64,000 nt of DNA from Bin55 sp965116055 (GCA_965116055.1 OZ220466.1:1054001-1118000), one strand, 5' to 3'. Shown: positions 43,399-52,469, numbered from the stretch's first letter. The notes: generated by a model from the sequence alone, not told the origin. Translations and numbers: made by a program.

Positions 43399-44205
43399 TT
43401 ACTCAACCATCGAACGAGTCATTTCGAAATCGGATGGATCAATTTCCTCGCCTTCCTTTATGCCTAAGTAAGGTCGTAGATAGCGTACGGCGATGTAAAT
43501 GGGCCCTGTATCAACTAACGCGACTGTAAGTTTGAAAACATAACCTGACAGGATCAATACAAGTAATTGTTGTACGACGGGCTCGTCCGCAGTTAAGGGC
43601 AATGCGCTAGTAGTCCAAAAGTAGGTAATCAGAATCACGGCTGTAGTGTCAACCAGTTGGCTGATCAATGTCGAGCCGTTATTACGTAGCCATAGGTGCT
43701 TACCGTTGGTTATTCGTTTCCAAAAATGGAATAGGCGCACATCGCAGTATTGGGCAGTCAAGTAAGCGACCATGGAAGCAGTGACAGTACTAAAGGTCAA
43801 ACGTTGTATCTCGAAAAATAACGGCTGGCGGCCTGCTTCATCAATGCTTATTTCACCGGTCAACTGATCTACGCCTGTGCCGGGAAGCGCGCCGCCTAGC
43901 CATAAGAAAAACACGATCCAAAGGTTTACAAGCAAGCCGACGAACACCATATCGGTCGCTCGTTTGCGACCATAGATCTCACTGATTAAGTCGGTGCACA
44001 TAAAGGTAACTGGGTAAGGTAATACGCCGACTGCTAGTAACATCGGCACTTCAATATAACCATAGATCTCGAATGAGAAATCCAGGAAACGGGTAACGCC
44101 GAGAATATTGAGTACGCCGAGCGTGCCTAGGAAAATGCCGCTTAATACGAGAAAGACCCGTTGACGTCTAAGACGGTAATTCGGTTGTTGTATGAATTCG
44201 CTCAT
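43399..44205 (-). CDS. VUT-family (COG1738) transporter, queuosine-precursor type
   Basis: 268 residues with about six membrane helices. The family core is visible: LLAVGVLPYPVTFMCTDLIS and EIYGRKRATDMVFVGLLVNL, and later WLRNNGSTLISQLVDTTAVI and GYVFKLTVALVDTGPIYIAV. E. coli YhhQ of this family imports queuine precursors. It is the last gene of a minus-strand set after an SDR and a PTPS homologue, 15 bp after the SDR. The PTPS gene beside it carries a folate-type rather than QueD-type signature, so the queuosine link rests on family alone. Confidence 0.85.
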   Translation of the reverse strand: MSEFIQQPNYRLRRQRVFLVLSGIFLGTLGVLNILGVTRFLDFSFEIYGYIEVPMLLAVGVLPYPVTFMCTDLISEIYGRKRATDMVFVGLLVNLWIVFFLWLGGALPGTGVDQLTGEISIDEAGRQPLFFEIQRLTFSTVTASMVAYLTAQYCDVRLFHFWKRITNGKHLWLRNNGSTLISQLVDTTAVILITYFWTTSALPLTADEPVVQQLLVLILSGYVFKLTVALVDTGPIYIAVRYLRPYLGIKEGEEIDPSDFEMTRSMVE

Positions 44206-44220
44206 GCTACTCGCGAAGAT

Positions 44221-44919
44221 TTACTGTTCGACTTGGCCTAGGTTTGCGTGAATCACGCTGCCGTTTAACACCGGGTTGGCCGTCGCCCACAAGAGCGTAT
44301 CTGCGATTTCGTCGGGTTCAATAAGACGGTTGAATGTTGATATAGCAGCAATGTCCTTCATCGCGTCCTTCGGAACATGAGCAAGCAACATGTCGGTATT
44401 GGTAAAACCCGGGCAAACCATGAGCGTATGAATTCCCGTCCCGGCAAGGTCTTGACAAAGCGATCGCATCAAGCCGACTTGCGCATGCTTCGAAGTGGTG
44501 TAGGAAAAACAACCAGGGACCGCTTTTTCTGCAAGTGTCGAGCCGACGAAAATGATGCTGGAGTCAGGCTTCATATACGGGATCAGATGCCGATTTAAAG
44601 CATTCGGTGCTGCGACGTTGGTTTGAAGGACGCCTGTCAGTACCTCGTCGGCCGCACTGAGTGCGGAATCGTTGAGATAGCGAGCCGCATTGTGAATAAG
44701 GTGGATGACATCAGCTTGGGCTACGTGTTTAAGTAAGGTTGTGCTAATCCCCGTAAAAAAATTCGGGTCTGACAGATCGCAAGCGATACTCTCCACATCC
44801 GAATTTGGGCATGGCCGACGCGAAAGGTTCACGACGTTATGACCTTGCGAGACGAATTTGTAGGTTGCAGCGAGCCCGATCCCACTGCTAGCCCCGGTTA
44901 TGACTACTACCGTTTTCAT
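44221..44919 (-). CDS. Short-chain dehydrogenase/reductase
   Basis: 232 residues, classical SDR: TGASSGIG cofactor loop (about 8-15), HNAA at about 96, catalytic Ser in IIFVGSTLAEKA, and YTTSKHAQVG (YxxxK). Its start is immediately next to the stop of the PTPS gene, so the two are coupled. A role in pterin reduction (like FolM or sepiapterin-type reductases) is suggested by that coupling but not shown by the sequence. Confidence 0.88.
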   Translation of the reverse strand: MKTVVVITGASSGIGLAATYKFVSQGHNVVNLSRRPCPNSDVESIACDLSDPNFFTGISTTLLKHVAQADVIHLIHNAARYLNDSALSAADEVLTGVLQTNVAAPNALNRHLIPYMKPDSSIIFVGSTLAEKAVPGCFSYTTSKHAQVGLMRSLCQDLAGTGIHTLMVCPGFTNTDMLLAHVPKDAMKDIAAISTFNRLIEPDEIADTLLWATANPVLNGSVIHANLGQVEQ

Positions 44920-45426
44920 TCAGGCTAAGTCCCTCGTCACAACGCCCCATTGCCCCGATCCGGACGCAACTTTGATTTGCATGGTGTTTACTCCGAGGGA
45001 TGCGAAGGAGACATCGCTTTGCAGTTGATCGGCAAACCAATTTGCCAACTCCTCAACGGTGATGTTTCGCAGTGGCATAACGAGGACATCTTGCGTCGGC
45101 AATTGAAACGTTTCGGTATTGAATTGCAACTTTGTGATGCATGGTTTCGATTCAACTTTCAGGTAGGGCGAATGCGCTGGCACTAAGAATCTTTCATCAA
45201 GTGAATCGCATAAAGCCTGGAGCGACCTTTTGATCTTGTCGTAGTCGAAACACAATCCATTACCCTTGATCTCACTCTCGAAGACACCTTGGAGGCGAAA
45301 GTTGTGCCCATGTAGTTTTTCGCGTTCCGTCGCAGAGAAGATCGTGAAATGAGCGGCTGAGAAGTGCAATGACTCACGCACCACTTCAATGGCAACTTTC
45401 GTCACGTGAGTCAGGTTGCAAGGCAA
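44920..45426 (-). CDS. PTPS/QueD-family enzyme with PTPS-III signature
   Basis: 168 residues from TTG 45426; GTG 45405 is a likely alternative that trims seven residues. Zinc ligands are H26 (HFSAAHF) and H39/H41 (LHGH). Ahead of the HGH the sequence is EREKLHGHNF, giving E36-x-x-HGH, with no Cys where QueD has CxxxHGH. In COG0720 the ExxHGH form is the PTPS-III signature, associated with 6-hydroxymethyl-dihydropterin formation and replacement of FolB. I therefore favour a folate role over preQ0 synthesis. It is coupled to the SDR and followed by the VUT transporter. Confidence 0.8.
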   Translation of the reverse strand: MPCNLTHVTKVAIEVVRESLHFSAAHFTIFSATEREKLHGHNFRLQGVFESEIKGNGLCFDYDKIKRSLQALCDSLDERFLVPAHSPYLKVESKPCITKLQFNTETFQLPTQDVLVMPLRNITVEELANWFADQLQSDVSFASLGVNTMQIKVASGSGQWGVVTRDLA

Positions 45427-45479
45427 AGAATGGGTGCGAATGTTAAGGGTGACCCTAAGCGATAGTCAAACGGCCCATT

Positions 45480-45629
45480 TCAGGCGGCGCTCTTGATGCA
45501 GTTGGCCCCGTGTTCACTCATCCAATCAATGAGACATATCAGCATCATGAAATGATCATCAGGGTACTCAGCGACCGGTCGACATGTCCATCGGGTGCAC
45601 CAGGTGGCAGCCATCGTCGGCTTCAACAT
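45480..45629 (-). CDS. Possible small protein (49 aa), unrecognised
   Basis: ATG at 45629, TGA at 45480-45482. Residues include MLKPTMAATWCTRWTCRPVA and EYPDDHFMMLICLIDWMSEH, ending IKSAA. The mixture of Trp, Cys and an amphipathic helix looks more like protein than chance, and it lies 54 bp ahead of the PTPS gene on the same strand. AGGGG lies about 13 nt upstream. It could equally be the 3' remnant of a larger lost gene. Confidence 0.35.
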   Translation of the reverse strand: MLKPTMAATWCTRWTCRPVAEYPDDHFMMLICLIDWMSEHGANCIKSAA

Positions 45630-45934
45630 CTTGAACACGGACAGCCCCTACTATCCTATGTAGCAGGTTGGAGATGGTTGTAATGTCAATATGGGCGGAT
45701 CTCAGCGTCCAATTTGCTATTGACGAAGCGTTGGGGAAAAGGAAGAGGATGTGGTCAATCAGAACTCAATCCAGTCCTAAGATCATGGAAAGGCGTAAAG
45801 GGAAGATTAAAAAGTAAAACTCGTTCAGCTCTTGTTTCACCGAAAAGTCTTTCTTTATGGCTCTTATGTAATCAAATGTTGATTCCAGCTAACATATGGC
45901 TAAAATTATGTGCAACTTATTGATTTTGCGTATC
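45630..45934. other. Gap before the IS1595 remnant
   Basis: 305 bp with no supported gene. The 69-codon frame at 45714-45923 is rich in Lys, Ser and Arg and has no motif. The region may include the left end of the decayed IS, but I could not define an inverted repeat. Confidence 0.35.
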
Positions 45935-46540
45935 ATGAAGAAAGAAGCGTTCGAGACCTGGCTAACCCAAACCGCCGCGTTGACCGCCGCGCAGAAGCGG
46001 AAGGCGGTCAAGTCGCTCCAAATGGAGAAGACCGATGAACTGCCCGCGGCGGTTCAGGCGCAGGAAACGGCGCTGCTCGCGTCGCGGACATGCATCCACT
46101 GTGGCAGCGACGGGGTGGTACGGCATGGGAAGAGCGCTGGCCTGGTGCGGTTTCGCTGCCGTGCGGAACACTGTTGCAAGACCTTCACGGCATTGACGGG
46201 CACGCCGTTGGCGCGGCTGCGCTTCAAGTCGACCTGGATGGCTTATCAGGAGTGCATGCGCAAGCGGATGACGCTGCATCAGGCGGCCGCGGCGTGTGGA
46301 ATCAGTTACCGTACCTCGTTTCTCTGGCGACATCGGTTCCTGGCCAACGCGCGCACGCCGACGGCCCTTGAGGGTATTGTGGAAATGGACGAAACCCATT
46401 GCTTGGAAAGTTGCAAAGGCAGTCGCAGCTTGCGGTAGCGCCGTAAGGCGCGGAAGCGGGAAGGTGGTCGTGGGTGCCACGCAGTGATCGTCAGTGATGC
46501 CTACCCTAGCTATCGCGCCGCCACGCGCGAGAAAGTTAAG
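45935..46540 (+). pseudogene. IS1595-family transposase, degraded
   Basis: Begins KKEAFETWLTQTAALTAAQK, then the zinc ribbon CIHCGSDGVVRHG and FRCRAEHCCKTFTALTGTPL, the helical ACGISYRTSFLWRHRFL, and the first DDE region GIVEMDETHCLESCKGSRSL. An in-frame TAG at 46436-46438 follows. The same frame resumes with RKARKREGGRG and HAVIVSDAYPSYRAATRE after an internal loss of roughly 60 residues, and the third catalytic residue and C-terminus are absent. The stretch is visibly more GC-rich than its surroundings. Dead copy of an ISXO2-type element. Confidence 0.8.
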
Positions 46541-46713
46541 GTCGTCTACAATTCTTCGGGAAATGTTCTGATGGCTGTCATTAAATTCAAATGGCTGCTG
46601 GGCCATTTTCAACAATCAGTGAAGCACAATGTCTTGTCGGTGTTATCAATGCTTCTAATTTGCAGAATGCTAGGTTCAAAACAAAAACTTTAAGCTGACA
46701 CACTACTGATTTG

Positions 46714-47229
46714 ATGGATGCCGTTTTGCGTGAATGCCACGCACAGCTTGGGATCCCGACGGATTACAACATCGTAACTCGTTTGCCGCTAGTTTCGACG
46801 CCGAACGACTTGGTTGACGTTGGTCGCGACTTTCTCGGTCGACCGCAACGGTTAACTTCGGCAACTGCGGTAGCTTGGCGTAAATTGCGGCAGGCATCGC
46901 TAGAGGCCTCAATTGAATTGTTAATCGTGTCCGGCTTTCGCTCGCCTGAGTATCAAAGCGAGATTATTCGTCGCCATTTGAAAGCAGGCCGAACCATTGA
47001 CGACATTTTGACGCAGGTAGCAGCTCCGGGGTTCAGTGAACACCACAGCGGCCGCGCCATCGATTTCACAACCCCTGGATTCAAGCCCCTTGACGAGGAG
47101 TTCGAGAACTCGCAAGCATTTGATTGGTTGATGTTAAATGCATCGAACTACGGCTTTCGCATGTCTTTTCCGCGCGACAACCCCTACGGTGTGGTGTATG
47201 AACCGTGGCACTGGTGTTTCAGTGCTTAG
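46714..47229 (+). CDS. D-alanyl-D-alanine carboxypeptidase, M15B (VanY-like)
   Basis: 171 residues from ATG 46714 (TTG 46711 is possible). LAS-type zinc peptidase: substrate segment IVSGFRSPEYQSEIIRRH, ligands in GFSEHHSGRAIDF (His and Asp), and catalytic Glu plus third His in EPWHW. It trims D-Ala from peptidoglycan stem peptides. No signal peptide or anchor is visible, which is odd for a periplasmic enzyme and hints at an N-terminal loss to the adjacent IS or a cytoplasmic recycling role. The last 11 bp overlap nadB convergently. Confidence 0.85.
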   Translation: MDAVLRECHAQLGIPTDYNIVTRLPLVSTPNDLVDVGRDFLGRPQRLTSATAVAWRKLRQASLEASIELLIVSGFRSPEYQSEIIRRHLKAGRTIDDILTQVAAPGFSEHHSGRAIDFTTPGFKPLDEEFENSQAFDWLMLNASNYGFRMSFPRDNPYGVVYEPWHWCFSA

Positions 47230-48841
47230 ACCGTTGTCTTGGCTGAAGTAAATCGAACGCATCGCCAGGCGAATACTGTATGCTTGGTTGAGGGTCGCGA
47301 GATTGCTCTGGATAGTCGAGTGTGTAGTGCAATCCACGTGATTCCTTGCGCCATTGCGCACCCTGGACTATGGCTTCCGCTACATTGACGAGATTCCGCA
47401 GTTCGATCAGGTCGCAACTGATTCGATAGTTCGAGTAATACTCATGAATTTCGCGTTTAAGTAGATTAATGCGATTCGCAGCTCGGGCTAAGCGTTTGTC
47501 GGTTCGTACGATGCCGACATAATCCCACATAAATTGGCGTAATTCATTCCAGTTGTGGGTTAAGACTACATCTTCGTCCGAATTCGTTACCCGTGAGTCA
47601 TCCCATTCAGGCAAGTGGTCTATTTGGTTTTTCTGACTAGTGGATTGTTTAGAGATATGTAAAGCTGCTGCTTTGGCGTATACGAGACACTCAAGTAATG
47701 AGTTGCTTGCCAGACGATTGGCGCCATGAACACCAGTGCAAGCAACTTCACCGATCGCATACAACTCTTTGATGTCGGTGTGTCCGTTTCGATCAACTAG
47801 AACGCCACCGCAAGTGTAGTGTGCTGCTGGAACGACCGGGATCTGTTCCTTCCGCATATCAATGCCAATTTCAAGAAGGCGCTGAAAAATGGTTGGGAAA
47901 TGCGATTCGATTCGCTTTGATGGTAGCTCGGTGACATCTAAGTACACACACTCAATGCCTAACCGCTTGATTTCGTGATCAATGGCACGTGCAACGATGT
48001 CGCGCGACGCCAATTCCTGACGTTTGTCGAAACGGTGCATAAACCTCGAACCGTTCGGTAGGCGCAGTTTACCGCCTTCGCCGCGTATGGCTTCCGAAAT
48101 GAGGAACGCACGCGCATCAGGGTGGAACAGGCACGTAGGATGGAATTGATTGAATTCCATATTCGCTAAGCGGCATCCTGCTCGCCAAGCCATCGCAATG
48201 CCGTCGCCAGTACATGTCCGTGGGTTACTGGTATATAGATAGACTTTGCTTGCGCCTCCGGTCGCCAGCACAACGGCCTTGGCGCTAACACAATCGACGT
48301 GATCCCTTGCCGGATCGTAGATATACGCCCCTAAGACTTGGCTACTGTTTCCGGTACGGTCGACAATGAGGTCGACTGCAACGCAATCGCTCAGGTACTT
48401 GATATTGGATTGTGCTCTAGCCTTGTTGACGAGCGTGGTGGCTATCGCTTGTCCCGTTGCATCTGCGACATGAAGTACGCGCCGATGGCTATGGCCGCCT
48501 TCTTTAGTTCGATGAAGTGTTGCCCCGTGACGGTCGAATGCAATACCCATGGAGATTAAGTCGTTGACAGCGTCTGCGCCGTGGTTGACAACAAACTGCA
48601 CGGCAGTAGGATCGCATAGACCGGCACCAGTCATTAAGGTGTCCGTAACATGCGATTCAATGGAATCTCCTTCATCGGTGACTGCGGCAATTCCGCCTTG
48701 TGCGCGATTGGTGGAACCTGCCTTCATGTCCTCTTTGGAGAGCACAAGCACACGTAGGTGGGTCGGCAGATAAATAGCCGTAGAAAGTCCTGCAGCGCCG
48801 CTGCCGATTACAAGTACGTCAACTTCGCGATGAAGTGTCAT
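47219..48841 (-). CDS. nadB: L-aspartate oxidase
   Basis: Flavoenzyme that oxidises aspartate to iminoaspartate, the first step of NAD synthesis. 540 residues, as in E. coli. FAD-binding VIGSGAAGLSTAIYL at the N-terminus, STNRAQGGIAAV (about 42-53), HRRVLHVADATGQAI, and the capping-domain EAIRGEGGKLRLPNGSRFM. Late motif AAHYTCGGVLVDRNG and GANRLASNSLLECLVY, then the helical C-terminal domain. It is divergent from rpoE, the arrangement found in many gammaproteobacteria. Confidence 0.97.
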   Translation of the reverse strand: MTLHREVDVLVIGSGAAGLSTAIYLPTHLRVLVLSKEDMKAGSTNRAQGGIAAVTDEGDSIESHVTDTLMTGAGLCDPTAVQFVVNHGADAVNDLISMGIAFDRHGATLHRTKEGGHSHRRVLHVADATGQAIATTLVNKARAQSNIKYLSDCVAVDLIVDRTGNSSQVLGAYIYDPARDHVDCVSAKAVVLATGGASKVYLYTSNPRTCTGDGIAMAWRAGCRLANMEFNQFHPTCLFHPDARAFLISEAIRGEGGKLRLPNGSRFMHRFDKRQELASRDIVARAIDHEIKRLGIECVYLDVTELPSKRIESHFPTIFQRLLEIGIDMRKEQIPVVPAAHYTCGGVLVDRNGHTDIKELYAIGEVACTGVHGANRLASNSLLECLVYAKAAALHISKQSTSQKNQIDHLPEWDDSRVTNSDEDVVLTHNWNELRQFMWDYVGIVRTDKRLARAANRINLLKREIHEYYSNYRISCDLIELRNLVNVAEAIVQGAQWRKESRGLHYTLDYPEQSRDPQPSIQYSPGDAFDLLQPRQRSKH

Positions 48842-48904
48842 ATACGCTCTAAATCACTCGATTAGTTTCATTATAGACCATATAAACTGTATATAAATAT
48901 AGCA

Positions 48905-48922
48905 AAGGGCCTTCAAGCCCTT
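48905..48922. promoter_or_regulatory. Hairpin in the nadB/rpoE divergent region
   Basis: AAGGGC, 6-nt loop CTTCAA, GCCCTT, in a 160-330 bp region that must hold both promoters. No T tract follows on either strand, so it is not an obvious terminator; it may be an operator or a leader structure. A sigma-E-type promoter was looked for and not found convincingly. Confidence 0.3.
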
Positions 48923-49172
48923 ATCTCTAAGGCTTGACGATGATTAGGCATTGCATCTCGGCAGGTATATACCTACCAAGTTCCCATGTGAATTCCATTG
49001 AATGTATGAAACCTACTGCCAAAATCTTTGTCTTATCAATTATCTTAAGCGCTTTCTAGTGCTTGAGGAGCCAAAATCAGGATTTAGGTGGCAGTACGAA
49101 TTGAGCGTGGCTTTTTATAATCCGCCCTTTACGCTGACAGGCTCGCGTAGTATAGGTCGAAGTCAGCCCATC

Positions 49173-49778
49173 GTGAGACAAACGGATGAAACTCAGGTGG
49201 AAACGACGGATCTTGAGCTGGTCAACCTCATCATGGACGGTCAAGGACAACAGCGCGAAATCGCGTTCGCTGCCCTCTACACTCGACATCGCACAACGGT
49301 TTTTAATTTAGCGTTACGCGTCGTCGAATCGCCCGAGGACGCCGAGAATATTGTGCAAGAGACCTTCATTAAAGTCAATAACAATCTAAGAGGGTTCCAA
49401 GGTAAAAGTCAATTTTCGACTTGGTTGCACACTGTGGCAAAGAACACTGCACTAAACTATAAAGCTCACGAGCAGCGTCGCCCCCAATCCTCCGGTATGG
49501 ATCCTGGCGACTTAAGCGAGATGTCATCGCGTTCGCCGCAAGCGGACTTTGAACACGACGAATTAGCGGAGTCGCTTGATCGTGCGCTCGTGTCCCTAAA
49601 CGACCAGTTAAAACAAACGCTTCTGTTGGTGGTAAATTCAGGTCTTAGCTACGAGCAAGTGGCTAAGATAACCAACGTACCGGTTGGTACGGTACGCTCG
49701 CGAGTTTTTCGTGCCAGGCAGGCAATTGATAAATATCTTGTTGACAATTTGCCTGGCTACCAACAAAATGCAAAATAA
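49173..49778 (+). CDS. rpoE: RNA polymerase sigma-E factor (ECF)
   Basis: ECF sigma factor for envelope stress. Region 2 (about residues 28-95: FAALYTRHRTTVFNLALRVV; NIVQETFIKVNNNLRGFQGK; STWLHTVAKNTALNYKAHEQ) and region 4 (about 135-195: LSYEQVAKITNVPVGTVRSR, FRARQAIDKYL) are complete. The start is uncertain: the frame is open to 49002, but the extra 57 residues are not sigma-like, so I chose GTG 49173. Position between nadB and the anti-sigma gene confirms the RpoE assignment. RseA should hold it inactive. Confidence 0.9.
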   Translation: MRQTDETQVETTDLELVNLIMDGQGQQREIAFAALYTRHRTTVFNLALRVVESPEDAENIVQETFIKVNNNLRGFQGKSQFSTWLHTVAKNTALNYKAHEQRRPQSSGMDPGDLSEMSSRSPQADFEHDELAESLDRALVSLNDQLKQTLLLVVNSGLSYEQVAKITNVPVGTVRSRVFRARQAIDKYLVDNLPGYQQNAK

Positions 49779-50141
49779 GTGCGCAAAGCCTTGGTATACG
49801 AATGGAACTGTTGCAAGCAGATGATGCTTAACGTATGCCCATTTGTGAAAATGACCTCGCAGGTTGTCGCATTAACCACTTGCTTTCGTTACATTGAAGA
49901 GCGAGGGTGTTTAGTTTTGATTTACCCCCTTTCACTCAAAATATGTGACTTTATATTCTGCCTCGGAATCCAAGGCAGTAACTACAGATCCTGGCACGGA
50001 TGCCAACGATGGATTAAGCGAATCGCAGAAGCGGTCGTTACTGATCGTTCGTCTTCCATTTCTAATTAAGGGTTCGCCGTCAAGAACGACATGCAACAGC
50101 GATTGGAAACAACTAAAACACACTAGGAGGCTTTCGAACTA
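49779..50141 (+). other. Long rpoE-rseA spacer
   Basis: 363 bp separate rpoE and rseA, which are usually nearly adjacent. A 66-codon frame from GTG 49945 ends with a TGA overlapping the rseA start region, but its composition is unremarkable. AGGAGG at 50125-50130 serves rseA. The spacer may contain a promoter or processing site. Confidence 0.4.
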
Positions 50142-50144
50142 TTG

Positions 50145-50789
50145 ATGGACCAAAGTGACTGGCATTCAAACATGCAAATGGATGAACGTCTTTCCGCGGC
50201 GATAGACAATGAATTGACGGCAGAAGATTGCCACGAGCTTGTTGACGAGCTTGCCCAACAGCCCGCGTTGCAGCGAGCTTGGGAGCGGCAGCACGCGGTC
50301 AACGCTTTATTGCGCGGAGAACAAATCGGAACATCGAATGCTGTGTCATGGGACCGACTCCAAGACGCCTTTCAGAGTCGATCGTCGTCGCCTCGCATCA
50401 AGGGAAAGAAAGCTCGGATCGTTGATTTCAAGTACTTTTGTACACAGCATGCGGCAAAATGGGCAGGCGGCACGGCTTTGGCAGCGTCAGTGCTGTTAGG
50501 TGTTTCGCTGCTGTCAACGTTGTATCGGCCGAGTTTCGGCACTCAAGTACCTTTTGCCAGTGAAGCAACTCCCTCTAGTCCGCCGATGTCGCAGTTTGCG
50601 ACGGCCAATCAAATACCCAGATCACACGTACAAACTACGGATTTAACGACAAACAGTCAAACTAACGAATATCTCGCGGCAGAGCAAAAAAAGCGAGAAA
50701 TACCAAGTAATCAGCCTAATTCACGCACATTACCATCGAATCAGCCGCCGCACGATCTAGTCAGGCTCGTGTCGGATAAACCAAATTGA
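50145..50789 (+). CDS. rseA: Anti-sigma-E factor RseA
   Basis: 214 residues from ATG 50145 (TTG 50142 just upstream), with AGGAGG as ribosome site. Anti-sigma domain about 8-75 (DERLSAAIDNELTAEDCHEL; RAWERQHAVNALLRG), a single membrane helix at about 104-126 (WAGGTALAASVLLGVSLLST), and a periplasmic Ser/Thr/Gln/Asn-rich tail of about 85 residues. RseA binds sigma-E at the inner membrane and is degraded on envelope stress. The usual next gene, rseB, is absent; an IS starts 42 bp after the stop. Confidence 0.88.
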   Translation: MDQSDWHSNMQMDERLSAAIDNELTAEDCHELVDELAQQPALQRAWERQHAVNALLRGEQIGTSNAVSWDRLQDAFQSRSSSPRIKGKKARIVDFKYFCTQHAAKWAGGTALAASVLLGVSLLSTLYRPSFGTQVPFASEATPSSPPMSQFATANQIPRSHVQTTDLTTNSQTNEYLAAEQKKREIPSNQPNSRTLPSNQPPHDLVRLVSDKPN

Positions 50790-50831
50790 TCAACCAATAA
50801 ACTACCGAATACTCATCCGCACACTCACTAG

Positions 50832-52416
50832 GAGCCTGCGCCGTAGAAACTGAATACGGGATAATACACATATAGCGCATGGAGTCTTCGAGATGCCGAC
50901 GACGTTTCGCCCGTATTGTCCGGATCAACGTATGTTGTTGCCGCCGGATCTAAAGGATTGGCTGCCGGAGGGTCATTTGGCGCACCATGTCAGCGATCTG
51001 GTGGACGGTTTGGATTTGAGTGCGTTGTATGCGCCGTATGAAGGCGATGGTCGTCGCAAGTCGCCCTACGAACCGCGCATGATGTTGAAGGTGCTGATCT
51101 ACGGGTATGCGACGAGCACGTTTTCCTCCCGCGGTCTGGCGCGCAAGATGGAGGAAGACGTGGCGTATCGGTTCCTGGGGGCGGGGAACTTTCCGAACCA
51201 TCGGACGATCTGCGAGTTCCGCCACCGTCATCTGGCGGACTTCAAGCGGCTGTTTGTGGAGGTGGTGCGGTTGGCGTCCGAGTTGGGCGTGGCGAACTTT
51301 GGCAAGTTGGCGATTGACGGGACCAAGGTGCGTGCGAACGCATCCAAACGGAAGGCGATGAGTTACGCGCGCATGCAGGAGGAAGAACGTCGTTTACAGG
51401 CGGAGATCGAGTTGTTGCTGGAGCAGGCGCAAACCGTTGACGAGGCGGAGGACGAACGTTGGGGTCCGGCGTCTCGGGGCGACGAGTTGCCGGCTGAATT
51501 GCGTCGTCGCGAGGATCGGTTGGACGCGATCCGGGAAGCGAAGGCTCGTCTTGAGGCGCGTGCGCGTGAGGCGGATGAGGCGCGTGGTCGGCAGCCCGGG
51601 GACGAAGAGCGCGACCCGACGCGTGGGCGTGGCAACAAGCGTGCGTATGGGGAGCCGGAGGAGAAGTCGCAGGACAATTTCACCGACCCGGAAAGTCGCA
51701 TCATGAAGACCTCGACGGAAGGCTTCCAACAGTGCTACAACGCCCAGGTGGCGGTGGATGGCGAGCACCAGATGATCGTCTCGGCGGAGGTGTCGTCGAA
51801 TCCTAACGACCAGGGGCAATTGACCAAGCCGTTGGATGCATTGCAAGCGGTTCATGGCAAGCGTCCGGAGACGGTGCTGGCCGATGCGGGTTATTGCAAC
51901 GAGGCGGATCTCGAGGAACTGGAGGCGCGTGGGGTGGACGGCTATGTGGCGTTGGGTCGAGAGGGCCGGCGCCAGGCCGCGGTTGACGCGCGCAAGTATC
52001 CGGCGCGGGCACGCATGGCAAAAAAGCTGGCGACCAAGGCTGGCCGTGCGCAATATGCTGAGCGTAAATGGCTTGTCGAGGCGCCGATCGGATGGATCAA
52101 GCAAGCACTAGGATTTCGACGGTTCAGCCTGCGTGGGCTTGACAACGTGCGCGGCGAGTGGGACTTGGTGTGCCTGGCGTTGAATATCAAGCGGATGCGT
52201 GGATGTCTTGCAGCCACATGACCGGGATTGACCTGGATGCGTCGACTATGGGGCTCATCAAGGGCTGATTTTAGGGTCCAAGGCCGATTCAGGCTGCTTT
52301 GAGGCGCCGGATCACCATGCCCTGGCCTGAAGCCTGACGATGCTCGCACAAAGATGTCGCATGTCTGCGACTCCGGACGATTCACCAAGTCGCATGCTTT
52401 CTTACAGCGCAGGCTC
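50832..52416 (+). mobile_element. Complete IS1182-type insertion sequence
   Basis: 1585 bp with inverted ends GAGCCTGCGCCGTA (left) and the complement of GAGCCTGCGCTGTA (right), 13 of 14 matching. CTAG flanks both sides (50828-50831 and 52417-52420) as a 4-bp target duplication. It carries one intact transposase gene. The element is strongly GC-rich against its host. A matched duplication and intact frame suggest a recent insertion. Confidence 0.9.
50893..52221 (+). CDS. IS1182-family transposase
   Basis: 442 residues. N-terminal DUF772-type domain (RPYCPDQRMLLPPDLKDWLP; SPYEPRMMLKVLIYGYATST; FPNHRTICEFRHRHL), then the DDE fold: FGKLAIDGTKVRANASK (first Asp), an Arg/Glu-rich helical insert (about 155-260), TVLADAGYCNEADLEEL (second Asp), and a C-terminal helix with ERKWLVEAPIGWIKQALGF supplying the Glu. 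No frameshift is seen. It is the sole gene of the IS. Confidence 0.93.
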   Translation: MPTTFRPYCPDQRMLLPPDLKDWLPEGHLAHHVSDLVDGLDLSALYAPYEGDGRRKSPYEPRMMLKVLIYGYATSTFSSRGLARKMEEDVAYRFLGAGNFPNHRTICEFRHRHLADFKRLFVEVVRLASELGVANFGKLAIDGTKVRANASKRKAMSYARMQEEERRLQAEIELLLEQAQTVDEAEDERWGPASRGDELPAELRRREDRLDAIREAKARLEARAREADEARGRQPGDEERDPTRGRGNKRAYGEPEEKSQDNFTDPESRIMKTSTEGFQQCYNAQVAVDGEHQMIVSAEVSSNPNDQGQLTKPLDALQAVHGKRPETVLADAGYCNEADLEELEARGVDGYVALGREGRRQAAVDARKYPARARMAKKLATKAGRAQYAERKWLVEAPIGWIKQALGFRRFSLRGLDNVRGEWDLVCLALNIKRMRGCLAAT

Positions 52417-52469
52417 CTAGACGCCTACCCTAAAGCAAATTAGTTGTTGAAAATACGCAAGTTGTCGCC

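Noticed and set aside
44920..45426. QueD (6-carboxytetrahydropterin synthase) label
   Set aside because: The catalytic Cys of the CxxxHGH motif is missing and ExxHGH is present, favouring the PTPS-III class.
45962..46615. 217-codon minus-strand frame over the IS remnant
   Set aside because: Antisense of the GC-rich IS1595 transposase; long antisense frames are expected there.
51394..52104. 236-codon minus-strand frame in the IS1182 element
   Set aside because: Antisense shadow of the GC-rich transposase gene.
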